Shown: positions 1-12,012, counted from the stretch's first letter. The stretch: DNA of 64,000 nt from Sequoia sempervirens (GCA_007258455.2 VDFB02270651.1:704531360-704595359), one strand, 5' to 3'. Program-made: numbers and translations. Notes: generated from the letters alone by a model not told the origin.

Positions 1-1185
1 GATTGGTGGCATTAAGACTGGTGGTGTCAGTAGATATTCTTTGATTTTGTTGAATGCCTCTTCACACTTGGTATCCCATTTGTATGCTACTCCTTTATGG
101 AGTAGGTGAGAGTATGGGTTATGTTTGTCCGCTAATTGTACTATGAATCTTCGAATGGATTGGAGCCTGCCTTGTAGACCCCTCAATTGCTTTAATGTTT
201 TTGGTGCCTCCATTTCAAGGATTGCTTTTACCTTAGTTGGATCTACCTCGATACCTCTCATTGATACTATATATCGTAGCAATTTTCCTAATTGTATGCC
301 GAAGACACACTTCTTTGGGTTTAATCTAGCCTTGTACTCTTCCAGCCTGTCAAAGATGGCACTTGAGGTTGCTATATGATCTTTTCTCTTTTTGGACTTG
401 GCTAGAATGTCATCAACATAATCCTCGACTGTCTTATGAGTCATGTCATGGAATATCAATGTCATGGCCCTTTGATATGTTGCTCCTGCATTCTTTAAGC
501 CAAATGGCATCATATTCCAGCAGTAAGTCCCCCATGGACAAGTGAAAGCCATTTTATGTTGGTCCTCTTTAGCTATCATGATTTGATTGTACCCTGAGAA
601 TCCATCCATTAGTGATAACATCTCATGTCTAGCTGTCATATCTATGATCATGTCAATGTTTGGAAGTGGGAAGTCATCTTTCAGACATGCTTTGTTCAAG
701 TCTCTGAAGTCTATGCAGATTCTGATGTTCCCATTGGGTTTTGAAATAGGTACCAAGTTTGACACCCATTCTGGATAATCTATTAGTTGGATGAATCCTG
801 CATCTAATAGATTTTTTAGCTCCATTTTGACTAATAAGGTGATCTAAGGGTGCATTTTTTGATTTTTTTGTTAACAGGCTTTGCTTTTGGATATACTACT
901 AAGTGGTGTACCAAGACCTCTGGATCAAACCAAGGCATGTCAGCATAGCTCCATGCAAAGTTTATATGTCTCTCTTAGGAAAGTTGCTAGGAGATCTTGC
1001 TCTTCTGATAGTGATGATTCTGCATAGAATGTGATATGGGGAGTTTCCTTTGTTCCTAGGTTGACCAGATTGCATTTTTCTGCCAAGACTGCTGACTTTT
1101 CTCGATGAAGAGCTCTGAAAGAAAGATTGAACCCCCCATCCTCAGGCACATCAGAGAGGTTTTCACTATTGGGTGTGTCCTTTCT
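1..1185 (-). pseudogene. Element A reverse transcriptase, with start of RNase H
   Basis: This is the RNA-dependent DNA polymerase that would copy the element's RNA in its cytoplasmic particle. On the minus strand a pre-RT segment (FAWSYADMPW near 960-930) is followed by the RT fingers (DYPEWVSNLVP near 780-750, CIDFRDLNKA near 715-685), FSGYNQI near 600, and the catalytic YVDD at about 402-413, then DDILAKSKKRKDH. The connection into RNase H (YKWDTKCEEAFNKIKEYL) is near 90-30. A frameshift near 975 separates the pre-RT segment (1149-940) from the RT, and stops occur near 840. RT is almost full length; RNase H is cut by the window edge. Confidence 0.88.
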
Positions 1186-1379
1186 TTTTAATTTTTTCTA
1201 GTCAGAGAGTGCCACCATGTGGTTTTTACTCAAGGACTTAGATATTATTCTTAATTTTTCACTTTTACGACTGAGGGATTCAATCATTTCCCCATAATAG
1301 GCATGTGTTTTTGGCTTGATTATGAACCCCGCTTTGTGATCCCCACCTAGAATGTTATCCCATAGTCCCATGAATTCTG

Positions 1380-3705
1380 AGAGTGCCTCATCATTTTTGA
1401 ATGTATCAAGAACTGGTGGTCCTCATTGGTCGTAGTCGATGAGTTGGGGATATACTAGGTGGATGTCATGATTTTGGTGGTCAGATTCAAAAGATAGGGT
1501 GCTAATCATGAAAAGAGTGGTATCCTCAAATAGCCTAGGTAAATTAGGTGTGGGATCCTCGTCATCATTACTATTACAGACATCGGTTATATCAAATGTA
1601 AATTTATTTATGATGCGACTTGTAGATGCTGGTAGGCGTAGTTCAGCTGCAGTTGGCTGAGGAGGATTATTAACCCTTCTAACTAGAGGACTTTGGCCAT
1701 GTATGGTTATACTCAGAGGGGTACATCCAAGGCCAAGATTTGTTATTGCTCATGTCTCTAGCATGATAGGTATTATAAACCCATTGTCATTTCTCCCAAG
1801 TCTTTGATTTCTGTCATAGCCCATTGCGAACATCATTTGTAGACCCTTTCTTTTGTCATCCATTGGTAAATCAACTACTAGTATTTCATCTTGATATAGC
1901 ATATGAGATGGATCTACCTCAATAACCTCTTGGTCAAGATCTCCCCAACTTGTAATGTTAGGATAGTCCTTAGGAGACGTTTGGGCTGTGGAGGCTTCAT
2001 TTATTTGTGGACTTCCCTATGATCTAGGAGATTGTGGTAACTCTCCTACCAAAAAAGTATTATTAGGGAGCTTGTAGTTTCCACAACCGTTATCTTGGAT
2101 GATAACCTTAATGTTAGAGATGGTGGGAATGGTGGGAGTGGCAAGTGTCTCTATCGCAAAAGTGGATGTGAGGATGGCAGGATCGATGTATGGTGTGGAT
2201 GGGCCCTTATCATTTTTTGGTACTTGGGGGATTTTATAGTACTTTTCTTCAAGGTTTTTGCAGTAGGAGAAGGGTTCGGGATCTCCATGGATGGTGACTT
2301 CTTGTCCCTCATGTGTGAATTTCACACATTGATGGAAAGTTGATGCTACTGCTTTCATCACATGAATCCATGGGCATCCTAGAACGATGTTATATAGAAA
2401 GTCAAGGTCCAAGACTTGACAAGTGGTTTCCATGATGGTGGGACCTACTTGAATAGGGAGTTTGATCGTGCCTTGGGAAACTCTTTCTTGATCATCATAT
2501 GCTCTTATTGTGATACCCTTTCCTTTGTTGATAGAATCCTTTGAGATTTTCAATTGTTTGATGAGGTTGAGAGAACATATATTCAAGCTTGCACCTCCAT
2601 CTACCAAGACCCTTTTGTCTTTGCTTTTCTGCACTATGACCTCTAAGTGGAGTGCACAGTTGTGAGATGGTTGAGTGGGGAAATCCTGGTCAGAGAATGT
2701 GAGGAGATTCAATGTAATGATATTTTTGACCATAGCTTGGAATTGTTCCACATCAAGATCTGCAAGGACAGTGGATGAAGCCAATGCTTCTTTTAGGATT
2801 TTCTTATGGGCAGATGATATTTTTGGCAACTCCATGATGGAGATTTGTGTTGGTGTTCTCTTGAGTTGATCTAGGACATTGTAGCCATTGGGGATAGATC
2901 TAGATGTAGGGAATTTGTTTGGCTGGGATGATCCTGCAATGGTGACTTTGCCACCTCTTGTGGTGACTCCACAATCGGCATGGGCGCCTTTGATGGTGAT
3001 GACTGTGTAGTATTCATCTAGGGAGGCAACAATTGTTTCATACACATGATTTACATTTGTGTGGGTGCCTTTCCCCTTATTAGTGTTATTATTACTCCCT
3101 TTATTGCCATGGTTAGGCATTGGATTCATGTATATCTTAAGATCTTGATTTCTTGTAGGTTGTTCCATGTTTATAATTCTTTTATCAATGAGATCTTGAA
3201 TTATGTTTTTTAGCCTCATACAACTATTCGTGGTATGCCCTTTGATTTTATGTAAGTCACAAAGTTGATTCTCATTATACCAAGGAGGTTTCACATCTGG
3301 TTCTTGGTAATTCTCATATGTGGGTGCTTTGATGAGTTTTTCATCAATCAACTTCTTCATGATGACTTCTAATGGTTCCCCAAGAGCAGTGTATTTTTGC
3401 TTGGGATAACTCTTATTCTGTTAGGGTGGTCCCCTTTGATCATTGAGATTTTTGATTGTTGGATTGTTGTTTGGTTTTTGTATTGCTTGATGATGGTTTT
3501 GCTGTTGGATTTGGATTTTTGGTGCAGGTATATGTTGGCGAGGGGCACTAATGACCACCTTGGCGTCGACGACACCATCATTAGTAACATTTTTGTTCCT
3601 TTCCCACGTGCGAGGTTTATCATTGTAATTGGAGGATGGGCGGTTGTTTTGTTGTTCAGGGTATGAAGTTGAGGCTACGGGTTGAGTCATGAGGGCTTGT
3701 TTCAA
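1380..3705 (-). pseudogene. Element A gag C-terminus, aspartic protease and G-patch-like segment
   Basis: One frame runs from 3705 to about 1680 with few stops. It starts with the end of gag, including a variant knuckle CDLHKIKGHTTNSC (about 3261-3220), which has the C-x2-H-x4-H-x4-C spacing seen in many plant Ty3 gags. The retropepsin active site VDGGASLNI lies at 2604-2585; it would cleave the polyprotein. After it, GYDRNQRLGRNDNG (1824-1780) looks like a decayed G-patch, a glycine-rich RNA-binding motif that sits behind the protease in some retroelements. A stop at 3418-3420 and another after the 2017 segment interrupt the frame. Confidence is high for the protease and moderate for the G-patch. 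Confidence 0.82.
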
Positions 3706-5720
3706 TGCTGAGTGCCTTAGAGATCAACTGATCATATGTGGTTACCCCTTGAACCTTGAGATGAAATGCCAAGAGGCCTTCAAGGTTGAATATAATGGTG
3801 CAAACTTGTTGTTCTTCAGGCATGGTCCACTTGCTTCGATTAGCCTTGGATTTCCATCTTTATAGGAATGAAGCGAATGATTCACCCTTACCTTGTTTTA
3901 GAGCTGAGATTTCTTCTAAACTAACATCCATTGCAATATTGCATGCATAGTTTTTAATGAATGCATCTATGATTTATTGGAATGTTCTAATGCCTGAAGG
4001 TAGGCAAGAGAACCATTCCATAGTGTGGCCAACCAAACTTCTAGGAAATAGCCGTATCAGCTAAGTATCATTGTTACATAGTTTTACAGATCAGGGGGAA
4101 TGAAGGTATTCTGGGGTGTTTTGATTATGGGTTGGATGGGTGGGTTGGTTGGTGTGTTGTTTGATTGGATTTGCACATTATGCCAAGCTAGGTATACTTG
4201 CACTTGCTACTGTATAAACAACACTTGTTGTTGTTCTTGTTATTGAGCTTGTTGTTGTGCCTGTTGTTGTGCTTGTTGTTGTTCCAACAATGCTTGTTGT
4301 TGGGCTGCTAGGATTGCTTGTTGTTGTGATTATTGTTGTTCCAACAACGCTTGTTGTTGGGCTACTAATTTAGCTGCTTCTTGATGCTCTTGATATTGTT
4401 TTCTTGCTTGCTAATATGCTTGTAATTGCTCTGCTACTTGTTATGCAAGAAGTTGTGCTTGTGCTTGCGCTTGTTATGCTTGATATTGGGTGTGTGCCTG
4501 AGCTTGAGCTTGTGCTTGTGCTACTTGTGCTTGGGCTTGTGCTTGTGCTGCTTGTTGTTGTAATAGAATTTAGGCTTGAGCAACCTTTTGTGCTTGTAAT
4601 GTGGCTTGGGCTACTTAAGTAGCTTGTGTAGCTTGAGCGGCTTGTTGTTGTTGCAATAATGCTTGGGCTTGTGCGGCCTGTTGCGCTTGTAATGCAATTT
4701 GGGTTACTTGAGCAGCTTGTGTAGCTTGCACAGCTTGAGCGGCTTGCTGAGCAGCTAGTTGTGTGGATTTTTTTTTTTCACTTGTAGGAATCCCCTTTGA
4801 AAAGTAGCTTGCAATGCCATGTAATATTTTTTTGATATGCTGGAAGTTGGTGGTGGTGGGGGTAGTCATGGATTTGGAATGGTGTTTGTGGAGGTGGTGA
4901 ATGGTGTTGTTGATGTGGTTGGCCCTTGAGATACCATGCTTTGAGATGTTATGGGGGTGGTGGATGATGTCACGATTGCTTGTGTAGTTGCCATCTGTTG
5001 TTGTGATGTTGATGACAAGTTTTGCATGGTGTTTTGATTGGTGTTCGGGATGTTGGTTTTGATTGATACTTGGTAAAGGGGGAAGCCCTAAACTAAGTAG
5101 AGGTGTAGATAATGGTGGTAATGGTGGGAGAGATGAAAATTTAAGGGGGTGAGTCCTTGAGAAAAAGTTGTGGTGTCAAAAATTCCCCCAGGTCTGAACA
5201 TGCCTCCTTTCTCTTTTGAATTTGTGAGAGAATTTTGAGGTGTTGCGCGGAAGGATGATGATGATGAGTCATGATGGAAAGTGAGAGGAACATACTTGTG
5301 TAATGGATTTTCGGGTATGTTTTTTTCCAAGATGGTACTTGCATCCAAGTCTTGATTGTTAACAAGGGGGTGTGACTGAATAGCATTAAGAAATGCATTT
5401 CTCTTATTAACATTGGGTTGGGTTGGAGCAAAAGATGTTGTGATTTGCGAAATATTTTGGGTGATGCTTTGGGATGGGGGTGTGGATGAGATGAGAAGTG
5501 TGGATGAAATTAGAGGCATTCCCTCCAAACATGGTTCCACTATTGAGCTTGCGTCGAAATCGAAAGGTAATTTGGCCCCTTGTTTTGCTAGTTCTAGCAT
5601 GTATAGTGAAGGGTTAAGCCTCATCATGATGTTGACAATCTTATGGTTTTCCAGATTTTGAAGCATTTCAGTTATTTCGTTGTGCAACATCCCAAAGGTA
5701 AGGTCTTCTCCTTGATTTTC
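3706..5720 (-). pseudogene. Element A gag, N-terminal and middle part
   Basis: Gag is the structural protein of the particle. The N-terminal piece is the 200-codon frame 5690-5088 (MLHNEITEMLQNLENHKIVN at its start, then MLELAKQGAKLPFDFDASS), followed by a Ser/Thr/Pro/Gln-rich stretch. The middle (4860-4195) is a Gln/Ala-rich tract described separately. The gag core (about 4100-3720) contains a ...EWFSCLPSG-like segment only in broken form, and frames change several times. I call it gag from its place upstream of the protease and its composition; no intact capsid fold was traced end to end. Confidence 0.65.
4195..4765 (-). repeat. CAA/GCA-rich low-complexity tract encoding Gln/Ala repeats in gag
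   Basis: The plus strand shows repeated gcttgttgttg and gcttgtgcttg units over about 570 bases. The minus strand therefore reads CAA, CAG, GCA and GCC codons, giving runs such as QQQQAAQATQ and AAQAVQATQAAQ. It is a trinucleotide-type expansion inside gag of element A. The tract is now broken by stops (CAA to TAA, seen as tta on the plus strand). The Leu/Val-rich frame on the plus strand here is only its antisense shadow. Confidence 0.85.
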
Positions 5721-8632
5721 TTCTTATGGGTTTTGTGATGATGATATTGTCAAAGGATTGCTTGATTTGACATGATTCATTTATGTGCTTGTTTGGCTTA
5801 GATCACTTGAAGCAGGTGTTTCTTTGTTGGCTTCCATGCTCTTCTTGTATTGAGATCTAGTTTGAACCATAAAATAAGGATCAATTTTCAATAATATCGG
5901 AGATGAATCTCTTAATTCCTTGGATTGATCTTTACTTTATGCACAAAATAGAAAATTTTAGGATATCTTGAGGATCAAAAGGTGATATGATGATGATGCA
6001 AGAGATGGATGATGTGGATGTTTTAATATTTTGATAAAATATTAAGGAGGATGTTAGACTTTTAGGACTCTTGGATATGTTTTGGATTTTGATTTTTGAT
6101 TTTCCCTTGGGATTTTCCTTGATTGATTGATTTTCGTTTGCTTTGATTTTGAACAAAAATACCCTAAGATGTTGGATGTTTACCTAAAGGGTAGATTTTC
6201 TCAAAGGATGATAATTTGAATGTGTAGGGAGAAGGATGCATCTAGCCACACCTATTCAAACAAGATGATAATTTAACTAAGCATATGAAGAAGGATGCAT
6301 CTACATATACCTAGCTAAACAAGATGGTTTGATAACTTTGACTAAGCATATGCAAATGGATGCATCTACACATACCTAGCCAAAGATTATTTGATAATGA
6401 TTTCAAGGATTTTGTCTCAATGATTTGATAATTTTGATTTTTTCCAAAAAGCCTAGCATGAAGGATAGTTTCAAGATTTCTCCAAAAGGTGATGGTGAGA
6501 TGATGTTTGTTTTGATGTTTGAAGGATGGGTGAAAAGAGATTTTGATTTCCTTTGATCCTAAGATGAACCTAAAAAAGACTCTTTGTTTACCTAGACCTC
6601 GGTATTGAAGAACATGCAACACTTCTATAGTGATTCAATTTGTGCATATATTTTTATATTTTGAACCAATGACTTTCACTTTGGGATTTGGACTTTTTGA
6701 GAATCGCGAGGCTTCAACACACATGAAAGTTCATTTTGTTTAATCTTTGCTTAGTGGCTTTATTTTACCAAAAAACAGTTTCTTTGATTAGGTTTTCCAA
6801 ACTAGATGTCCAATGTCTTAATTTCTTCAAACCCCACAAAGTATGTTATGTGGAAATTTGATGAATTCAAGGCAAGGGTTTACCTATTATTTACTTTAGT
6901 AGACAAATTGAGATGTAATTCAATGTGTTTAGAAACCTCTAGGGATGTGAATCCCAAGGGAAAGCAATAACACATGAATTGAGTCAATTGTATTTGTCTC
7001 CTAAAGGGTTTGAAATTTGGATGATGATGTTAAATATTTGTTTTCAAGATGTTTTCAAAGAAGCAAAGAATTTTGCAACCAAGAATAAGTACAATCCTAT
7101 GGATGTGGAAGACAATACTTGGATTCAAACTTGGACAAGTCCAGCTACGCTTATCTTTATCAAATGGTTAGATGCTTGACCCCATTGGCTCCCCTCCACA
7201 GCTCATTAATGTCAATTAGGGCAGCCAAGCATCAACACCCATGAAACTCCCATGGCATGCTTTCCATTTCTACTAAAAGACCGTAAAAGTGTGGGGTGGC
7301 TTCAAAATGACCGTTCTTGCACCAACAAATAGATTAGGAATTTTGGAAATTCTAGAACATGGGTTTTAATAAAGACTTTTCATTTGTGGAGATTGACCCA
7401 TATGCTGAGAGTCCCCTTTCAGATCCATCTTGTTGGAATCAACCACATGATATTGGTGTTTATTCCAATACCCACATTTATATCCTAGCTAGAAATACTC
7501 TCAGGTTTAGAGTGTTACCAGTTGAGTCGTTCCCTTGGGTGAGCAATTTTTCCCCAAGGCATGCCCTCTAAAATAAAAAAAGAAAGCAAAGAAAAAATTT
7601 ATAACTTGATCAATCTTTGGCAACACAAAGAAAGAGAATATACGCAATAATGATCTACTCACACTCACACAAGATTTTTTCCAATTTTAAACCCAAAATG
7701 AAGTGTGGATGTGATTTCTTTATCTCACCCTAAAATCACAAAAAATGACTTTTGATTCTCAAGATCACTATAAAGCGTGAGAGAAGCACATATGTCCTTT
7801 TTCAATGAATTTAGTTTAAGTGCTCATGAAAAAAAGGTGCATTTGTTCTTTTTGAAGCCTCAAAGCAATTGTGAGTTCTTTTTAAAACAACAAATGACAA
7901 ATGAGAGTTGATTTGTTCAATTGTTAACCAAAAAACAAACTCTAGTAATTTGTAGTCCTAATATTCGATTTAAACCTTTGCAAAAAATTGAAAAGATTCT
8001 TTTTAAAGCCCAAACGAAATTAGTGTCCTATGAAAGAAGAGATAAAAAATTCTTGAAAAAGTGTTAAACAAACACTAAAGTGTTTAAAAACACTTTTATT
8101 TTGTAAGATATCCTCATCATGCTTCTTCCTCTTTCGTTTTCAATTGATCCAACCTACAAGAAAGAGAAACCAATCAGATTTTGCAATAGACAGAGATTAA
8201 AAAATAGAAAATAGAAGATAAATTGATCATATGAGAAAATGCACATGCTAAAATTAAATTTCAACTTTTTACTCCCTTCCAGCAATGCAACCCGTGACTG
8301 TGTTGGAGTTTGATTTCTCAGCGGTGTTGTATAGTGTCGCGCACCAGTCAGCGTTGGGCCAGTGAGCTTAACTGCATCACTATTTTGACCAGCGTCATTG
8401 TTTGATTTTTTTAAAAATTTGAGTCAGATTGGTCAAGCGTCGTAGTTTGAGATTCAATTTTTTGGGTGGGAAGACTTCAGCATAGCAATTTGAGTTTCTA
8501 GTGGTGTTGTATGGCGACGCTAGAGAACCAGCAGTGCTATATGGCAATGTTGACCTTCCAGCGTTGGAATTTTTCTGTGTACAAACAAAAATATGGAATT
8601 TTGTGAGAAAAGTGATTAAAAATGAGATTTTT
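5721..8632 (-). other. Element A 5' untranslated leader
   Basis: Between the PBS and the first gag frame there are about 2.9 kb with no coding frame I can recognise on either strand. Short frames (for example minus 6622-6311) have no recognisable motif. The stretch holds a three-copy tandem repeat (6225-6390) and AT-rich, purine-rich sequence. Ogre-type elements carry an extra ORF here; I see no convincing one. Confidence 0.5.
6225..6390 (-). repeat. Imperfect tandem repeat, ~60-65 bp, three copies
   Basis: The word ggatgcatcta recurs at about 6234, 6293 and 6358, each followed by a cacctagc/acctagc-like word and then aaacaagatg or a variant, with actaagcatatg in between. Spacing is about 59 and 65 bases. 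It lies in the leader of element A. Confidence 0.75.
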
Positions 8633-8649
8633 CCCTCCCTCTAGCACCA
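8633..8649 (-). other. Element A primer-binding site
   Basis: The minus strand reads TGGTGCTAGAGGGAGGG, starting with the TGG needed to pair with a tRNA CCA end. It lies two bases inside an LTR end that reads ...TTCACACA. Element G carries a near-identical PBS (TAGCGCTAGAAGGAGGG at 51262-51278). The tRNA species was not identified. Confidence 0.65.
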
Positions 8650-8651
8650 AA

Positions 8652-9880
8652 TGTGTGAACCCCAATCCAAATACCTGCAAAACAAGAAGAATAAACACAT
8701 TAGATAGTTAATTGCAAGCAATAACAAGGATTCCCCATTAAATCCATTTAAAAAACTCAAATTAGGAAGAAAACAATGAAGAACACAATGGAAATGACAA
8801 AACAAAGATTAAATCCTAATGAAGCTAGAAAACTCATGATCCCATGGGGGAATTGGTGCCAATTTGATGTGAAAATTGGCCCTTTCCCAACTCCTATGAT
8901 GCAATATTGATGTATGTTGATAAGTGTTGATGAATGATCCACTTTGTTGATGAAGGATGAGAGCTCCAAGCTAAAAACCTGCATAACCTAGCTAAGATTC
9001 AATGGTGATGTATGAAATTTGATAGATATTTGAGCATGGTAACTTTGCATAATTTTTGGATGATCAAATGAGGAATGAAGCCTCTTATTTATAGATGAGA
9101 TTGAAGGATGAATGTTCAAATTTGAGCAATGTGGGACTAAAATTCATCCAATGGAAAGATGCCACTTGTCAACCTATGAGTGGATGAAGGATGTGCAAGA
9201 TTTGGGGATTGTGCCAATAAATTCCTATTTTTGAATTTGAATTTTGTTGAAATGACTCTGAAAGAGGGACGGAAAATGCATTAAATGCCACTTGGCTCAA
9301 GGCAAAGGACATGTAAGATGGAGTAAATGCCTTGTTGGATGTACATGTCAACTTGTATTTTTGAATTCAAACTTGAAGAATATTCCAAAAAGATGGCTTG
9401 TTGAGGAAAATAGGGATTTAATAAATCAATTTAATCCATTTTCATGTGCAAGTGGTAAAAGCTGGAGGACGAGACATGATAAGAGATTAAATTAATCACA
9501 GTTAATTAATGTAATGAGAGATTAGATGATGTGACAAATTTGACTTAGATTTGTGGATTTATTTAAATCAAATATGAGATGAATATGATAAGAGATTAAT
9601 TAAATAAAGATTTTGATTTATTTAATTAAATAAAGATGATGTTAGATTAAATGAAATAAGGTTTTAATTTATTTAATTTAATAGACAGACTTTAGAGATT
9701 TAATCAAATAAAATTAATTATTTCATCAAATAGGGCTAATTAGATCAAGACAATTGATTTATTTAACAAAAAGGATGACTTAATAAAATAAAATGATTTA
9801 TTTAATCAAGGGAAGGAAATTGATGAATTTAATCAAATAGGGGAACTTGATTAAATGGTTAGACTGAAGGATGATTAAGG
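8652..9880 (-). repeat. Element A 5' LTR (single copy in window)
   Basis: The LTR is bounded at 8652 by ...CACA next to the PBS. Its outer end near 9880, where copia coding sequence begins, is approximate. It contains a TATA box (9086-9094) in the element's sense, which places R-U5 at about 9060-8652 and U3 to its right. U3 (9480-9860) is a run of AT-rich words such as tttaattaaat and gatttatttaa. The partner LTR is outside the window, so the length (about 1.2 kb) is an estimate. Confidence 0.6.
9086..9094 (-). promoter_or_regulatory. TATA box of element A LTR
   Basis: The minus strand reads CTATAAATA followed by AGAGGCTTC, a typical plant TATA box with a purine-rich start region. It lies inside the LTR, about 430 bases before the PBS. 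Confidence 0.6.
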
Positions 9881-9889
9881 ATGAAATGA

Positions 9890-11391
9890 TGTTAGTAGTC
9901 GGGATCAGATGCACAATGTCAATCAATATATTTTACGTGTCTATAGGTAGTGTTGAGAATCATAAAGGAAGGTTGGTCGTTAAAGGACATTCACAGGTGG
10001 AGGGGATTGATTATGGAGAAATATTTTCTCTTGTCACAAAGTTGACATCCATTCAATTTATGTTGTTACTTGAGAGCAGTGTATGACTTAGAGATTGAGT
10101 AGATGGATGTAAAGAAAACATTTTTTCATGGTGATTTGAAGGAAGATATTCACATGTCCCAGCCATAGCACTTCATTGAAAAAGGTAAGGAAAACCCGGT
10201 TTACAAATTAAAGAAATCTTTGTATGGTTTAAGGCAGTCACCTAGAATGTGGTACCAAAAGTTCGATACCTATGTGTTATCTTTGGGGTTAGTGAGACCA
10301 AATTTTGATCATTGTGTTTACTTTAAATTTGAAAATAGTCACCTTCTTATTATTTCCCTATATGTGGATGATATGTTTTTCATTGGGAATAGTAAGGGTA
10401 TGATTTCTAAATTGAAGCCTCAATTGTCAACATAGTTTAATATGAAAGATCTAGGTTCAACTAGGTATATTCTAGGGATAGAAATTAGAAGGGATAGGGG
10501 AAACAAAAAAGTTTGGCTCAACCAAAGCAAGTATATAAATTCTATCCTAGAGAAGTTTAATATGATGGATTGCAAGCAATTAGTTCCAATGTTGCAGGGA
10601 ATGAAACTTTCTATTAAACACTGTCCAAAATCTCCTATTGAGATGGAAGACATGACCAGGGTTCCTTATGCAACTATAGTTGGTAGTTTAATGTATGCAA
10701 TGGTCTACACCAGGCCATACATTTCCCATGTAATGGGAGTGCTTAGTCAGTTTATGGATAATCTAGGAAGGCCGTATTGGGATGCTGTGAAGAGAGTTTT
10801 TAGGTATTTGAAGGGAACTTCTAAGTATGCCTTGTGTTATCATAGTTACTCTACTAGATCTTAGAGTTCAATTAGCATTCGTGGATATGTGGATTTTGAT
10901 TGGGCAAGGCACATTGACAGTAGAAGATACAACAGTAGATTTGTATTCACATTGTTTGGTGGTGTAGTTAGTTGGATGAGCAAGCGATAGGCTATAGTCA
11001 CTTTCTCCACAACTGAGGCTGAGTACATGGTAGCAACTCATGCCTACAAGAAAATAATTTATCTTAGAAGATTGTGTTCTAATGTTGGTTATGATGCAAG
11101 AAAAATTGTTATTTTCTTTGACAGTCAGAGTGACATTTGGTTGGAAAAAATCCAATTTTCCATGCCAAGATGAAACATATTGACGTCTAGTACCACTTTG
11201 TTCATGATATGGTGGAGGATGGAAAGGTTAGTTTGGAAAAACTTGATACTCCGATGAATTTTGTTGATGCATTGACAAAGCTTGTGAGCATAGATAAGTT
11301 CAAATGGTGCACCAGTTTGATGGGCCTTGGGGCCTAGAATATTGAGTGACTTCAAGCATTGAAAGGGTTGAAGAGTTCGTCAAGTAGAGAA
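9890..11391 (+). pseudogene. Ty1/copia RT-RNase H fragment (5'-truncated)
   Basis: The fragment starts inside RT at the RLVVKGHSQVEGIDY motif (9970-10015). It continues through YGLRQSPRMWYQKFD (10220-10265), the catalytic LYVDDM (about 10357-10375) and NMKDLG..RYILGIEI (10440-10490), then the copia RNase H with the TEAEYMVA word (11011-11035) and the final ..TKLVSIDKFKWCTSLM piece (11270-11320). Gag, protease and integrase are missing, so the 5' part was lost where it meets element A. Stops occur at 10435, 10862, 10988 and elsewhere, with a frameshift near 11160. A decayed PPT and the LTR start follow at 11381-11392. Confidence 0.88.
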
Positions 11392-11459
11392 TGTTGGTGC
11401 CAGCTGTCTCAAACTCCATCACTGGAGAAACTTAGCTTAGGTTTCCATTAAAACCTTGT
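11392..11459 (+). repeat. Start of 3' LTR of the copia fragment
   Basis: After a purine stretch AAGTAGAGAA (probably once AAGTGGGAGAA, the usual copia PPT) the sequence begins TGTTGGTGCC, a common copia LTR start. The LTR end was not found. It may include the CpG-rich block that follows, because no partner LTR is in the window. Confidence 0.5.
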
Positions 11460-11960
11460 TATTTTTCTGCCAGTCTGGCAGGTGCAATTAATTGCGTAAT
11501 GAAGCTAGTTTTATTATTGATCATCCGTATGGTGGCCTCTATTAGCATTTCGTGGTTGGTCGTGAGATGAAATAAAAAGTTATACACCGTGAGTGCACGA
11601 TCCACGGAGGCTGCGAGGAAGTAAAGCCATCCGCCGCCCCTGGCACACCCGAGGAAGGCTTCTGGCAAGTCGGAGATTACCAGCCGGCACGCGATAGCCC
11701 GGAAAGAGATGGTATGAAATGCGCAATATGGGTCCCCACCCGCATCCTGCCAGGACGAAAGAGGCTTCCAGAAAGACAACGTCTGCATCGATAGTCCACG
11801 GGCATGTGTGAGCCCCGCGGGTGCAGTAGAACTTCCGGCGCCGTCACTCTACACTGCGCGGTGCGGTGTCGCGGCTGGAATGGAGCTGTTACGAGTCTTT
11901 TTTTTTTATTTGAAAATATGAATCCAGTTGATGCACAGCGTAAAAGGGCCATTGTTGCTG
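11460..11960. other. CpG- and GC-rich block in an otherwise CpG-poor window
   Basis: This half kilobase has far more CG dinucleotides than anything around it (gccggcacgcgatagcccgg, cttccggcgccgtcac, gcgcggtgcggtgtcgcggc). A 109-codon frame on the minus strand (11788-11459) and a 91-codon frame (11952-11677) have no recognised motif. It could be U3/R of the copia LTR that starts at 11392, or a piece of host promoter or gene. I cannot decide. Confidence 0.5.
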
Positions 11961-12012
11961 TGAACCATTCCGCTTAATTTTCAACGCCAACTCGCTTGAT
12001 GCAAAAATTCTC

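Larger units (their letters stand above)
1..9880 (-). mobile_element. Element A: Ty3/gypsy (non-chromovirus, Tat/Ogre-like) retrotransposon, cut by left window edge
   Basis: Read on the minus strand the parts run in order: LTR (9880-8652), PBS (8649-8633), long leader (8632-5720), gag (5720-3200), protease and G-patch-like motif (2620-1780), RT (980-130) and the first residues of RNase H at the left edge. The RT wording (FAWSYADMP, DYPEWVSNLVP, YVDD) and the DGGAS protease fit the plant non-chromovirus Ty3 branch; that is family knowledge, not a tree. The 3' part and 3' LTR lie outside the window. There are several stops and frameshifts, so it is non-functional. The right end, where a copia fragment starts, is approximate. 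Confidence 0.8.

Noticed and set aside
3397..3666. Hydrophobic 89-codon plus-strand frame
   Set aside because: It lies opposite the gag C-terminus of element A, which has clear motifs on the minus strand.
4404..4622. Leu/Val-rich plus-strand frame that looks like a membrane protein
   Set aside because: It is the antisense shadow of the CAA/GCA repeat tract in gag of element A.
11459..11952. Two overlapping minus-strand frames in the CpG-rich block as a host gene
   Set aside because: No recognisable domain. High GC alone produces long open frames. Kept only as a CpG-rich block.
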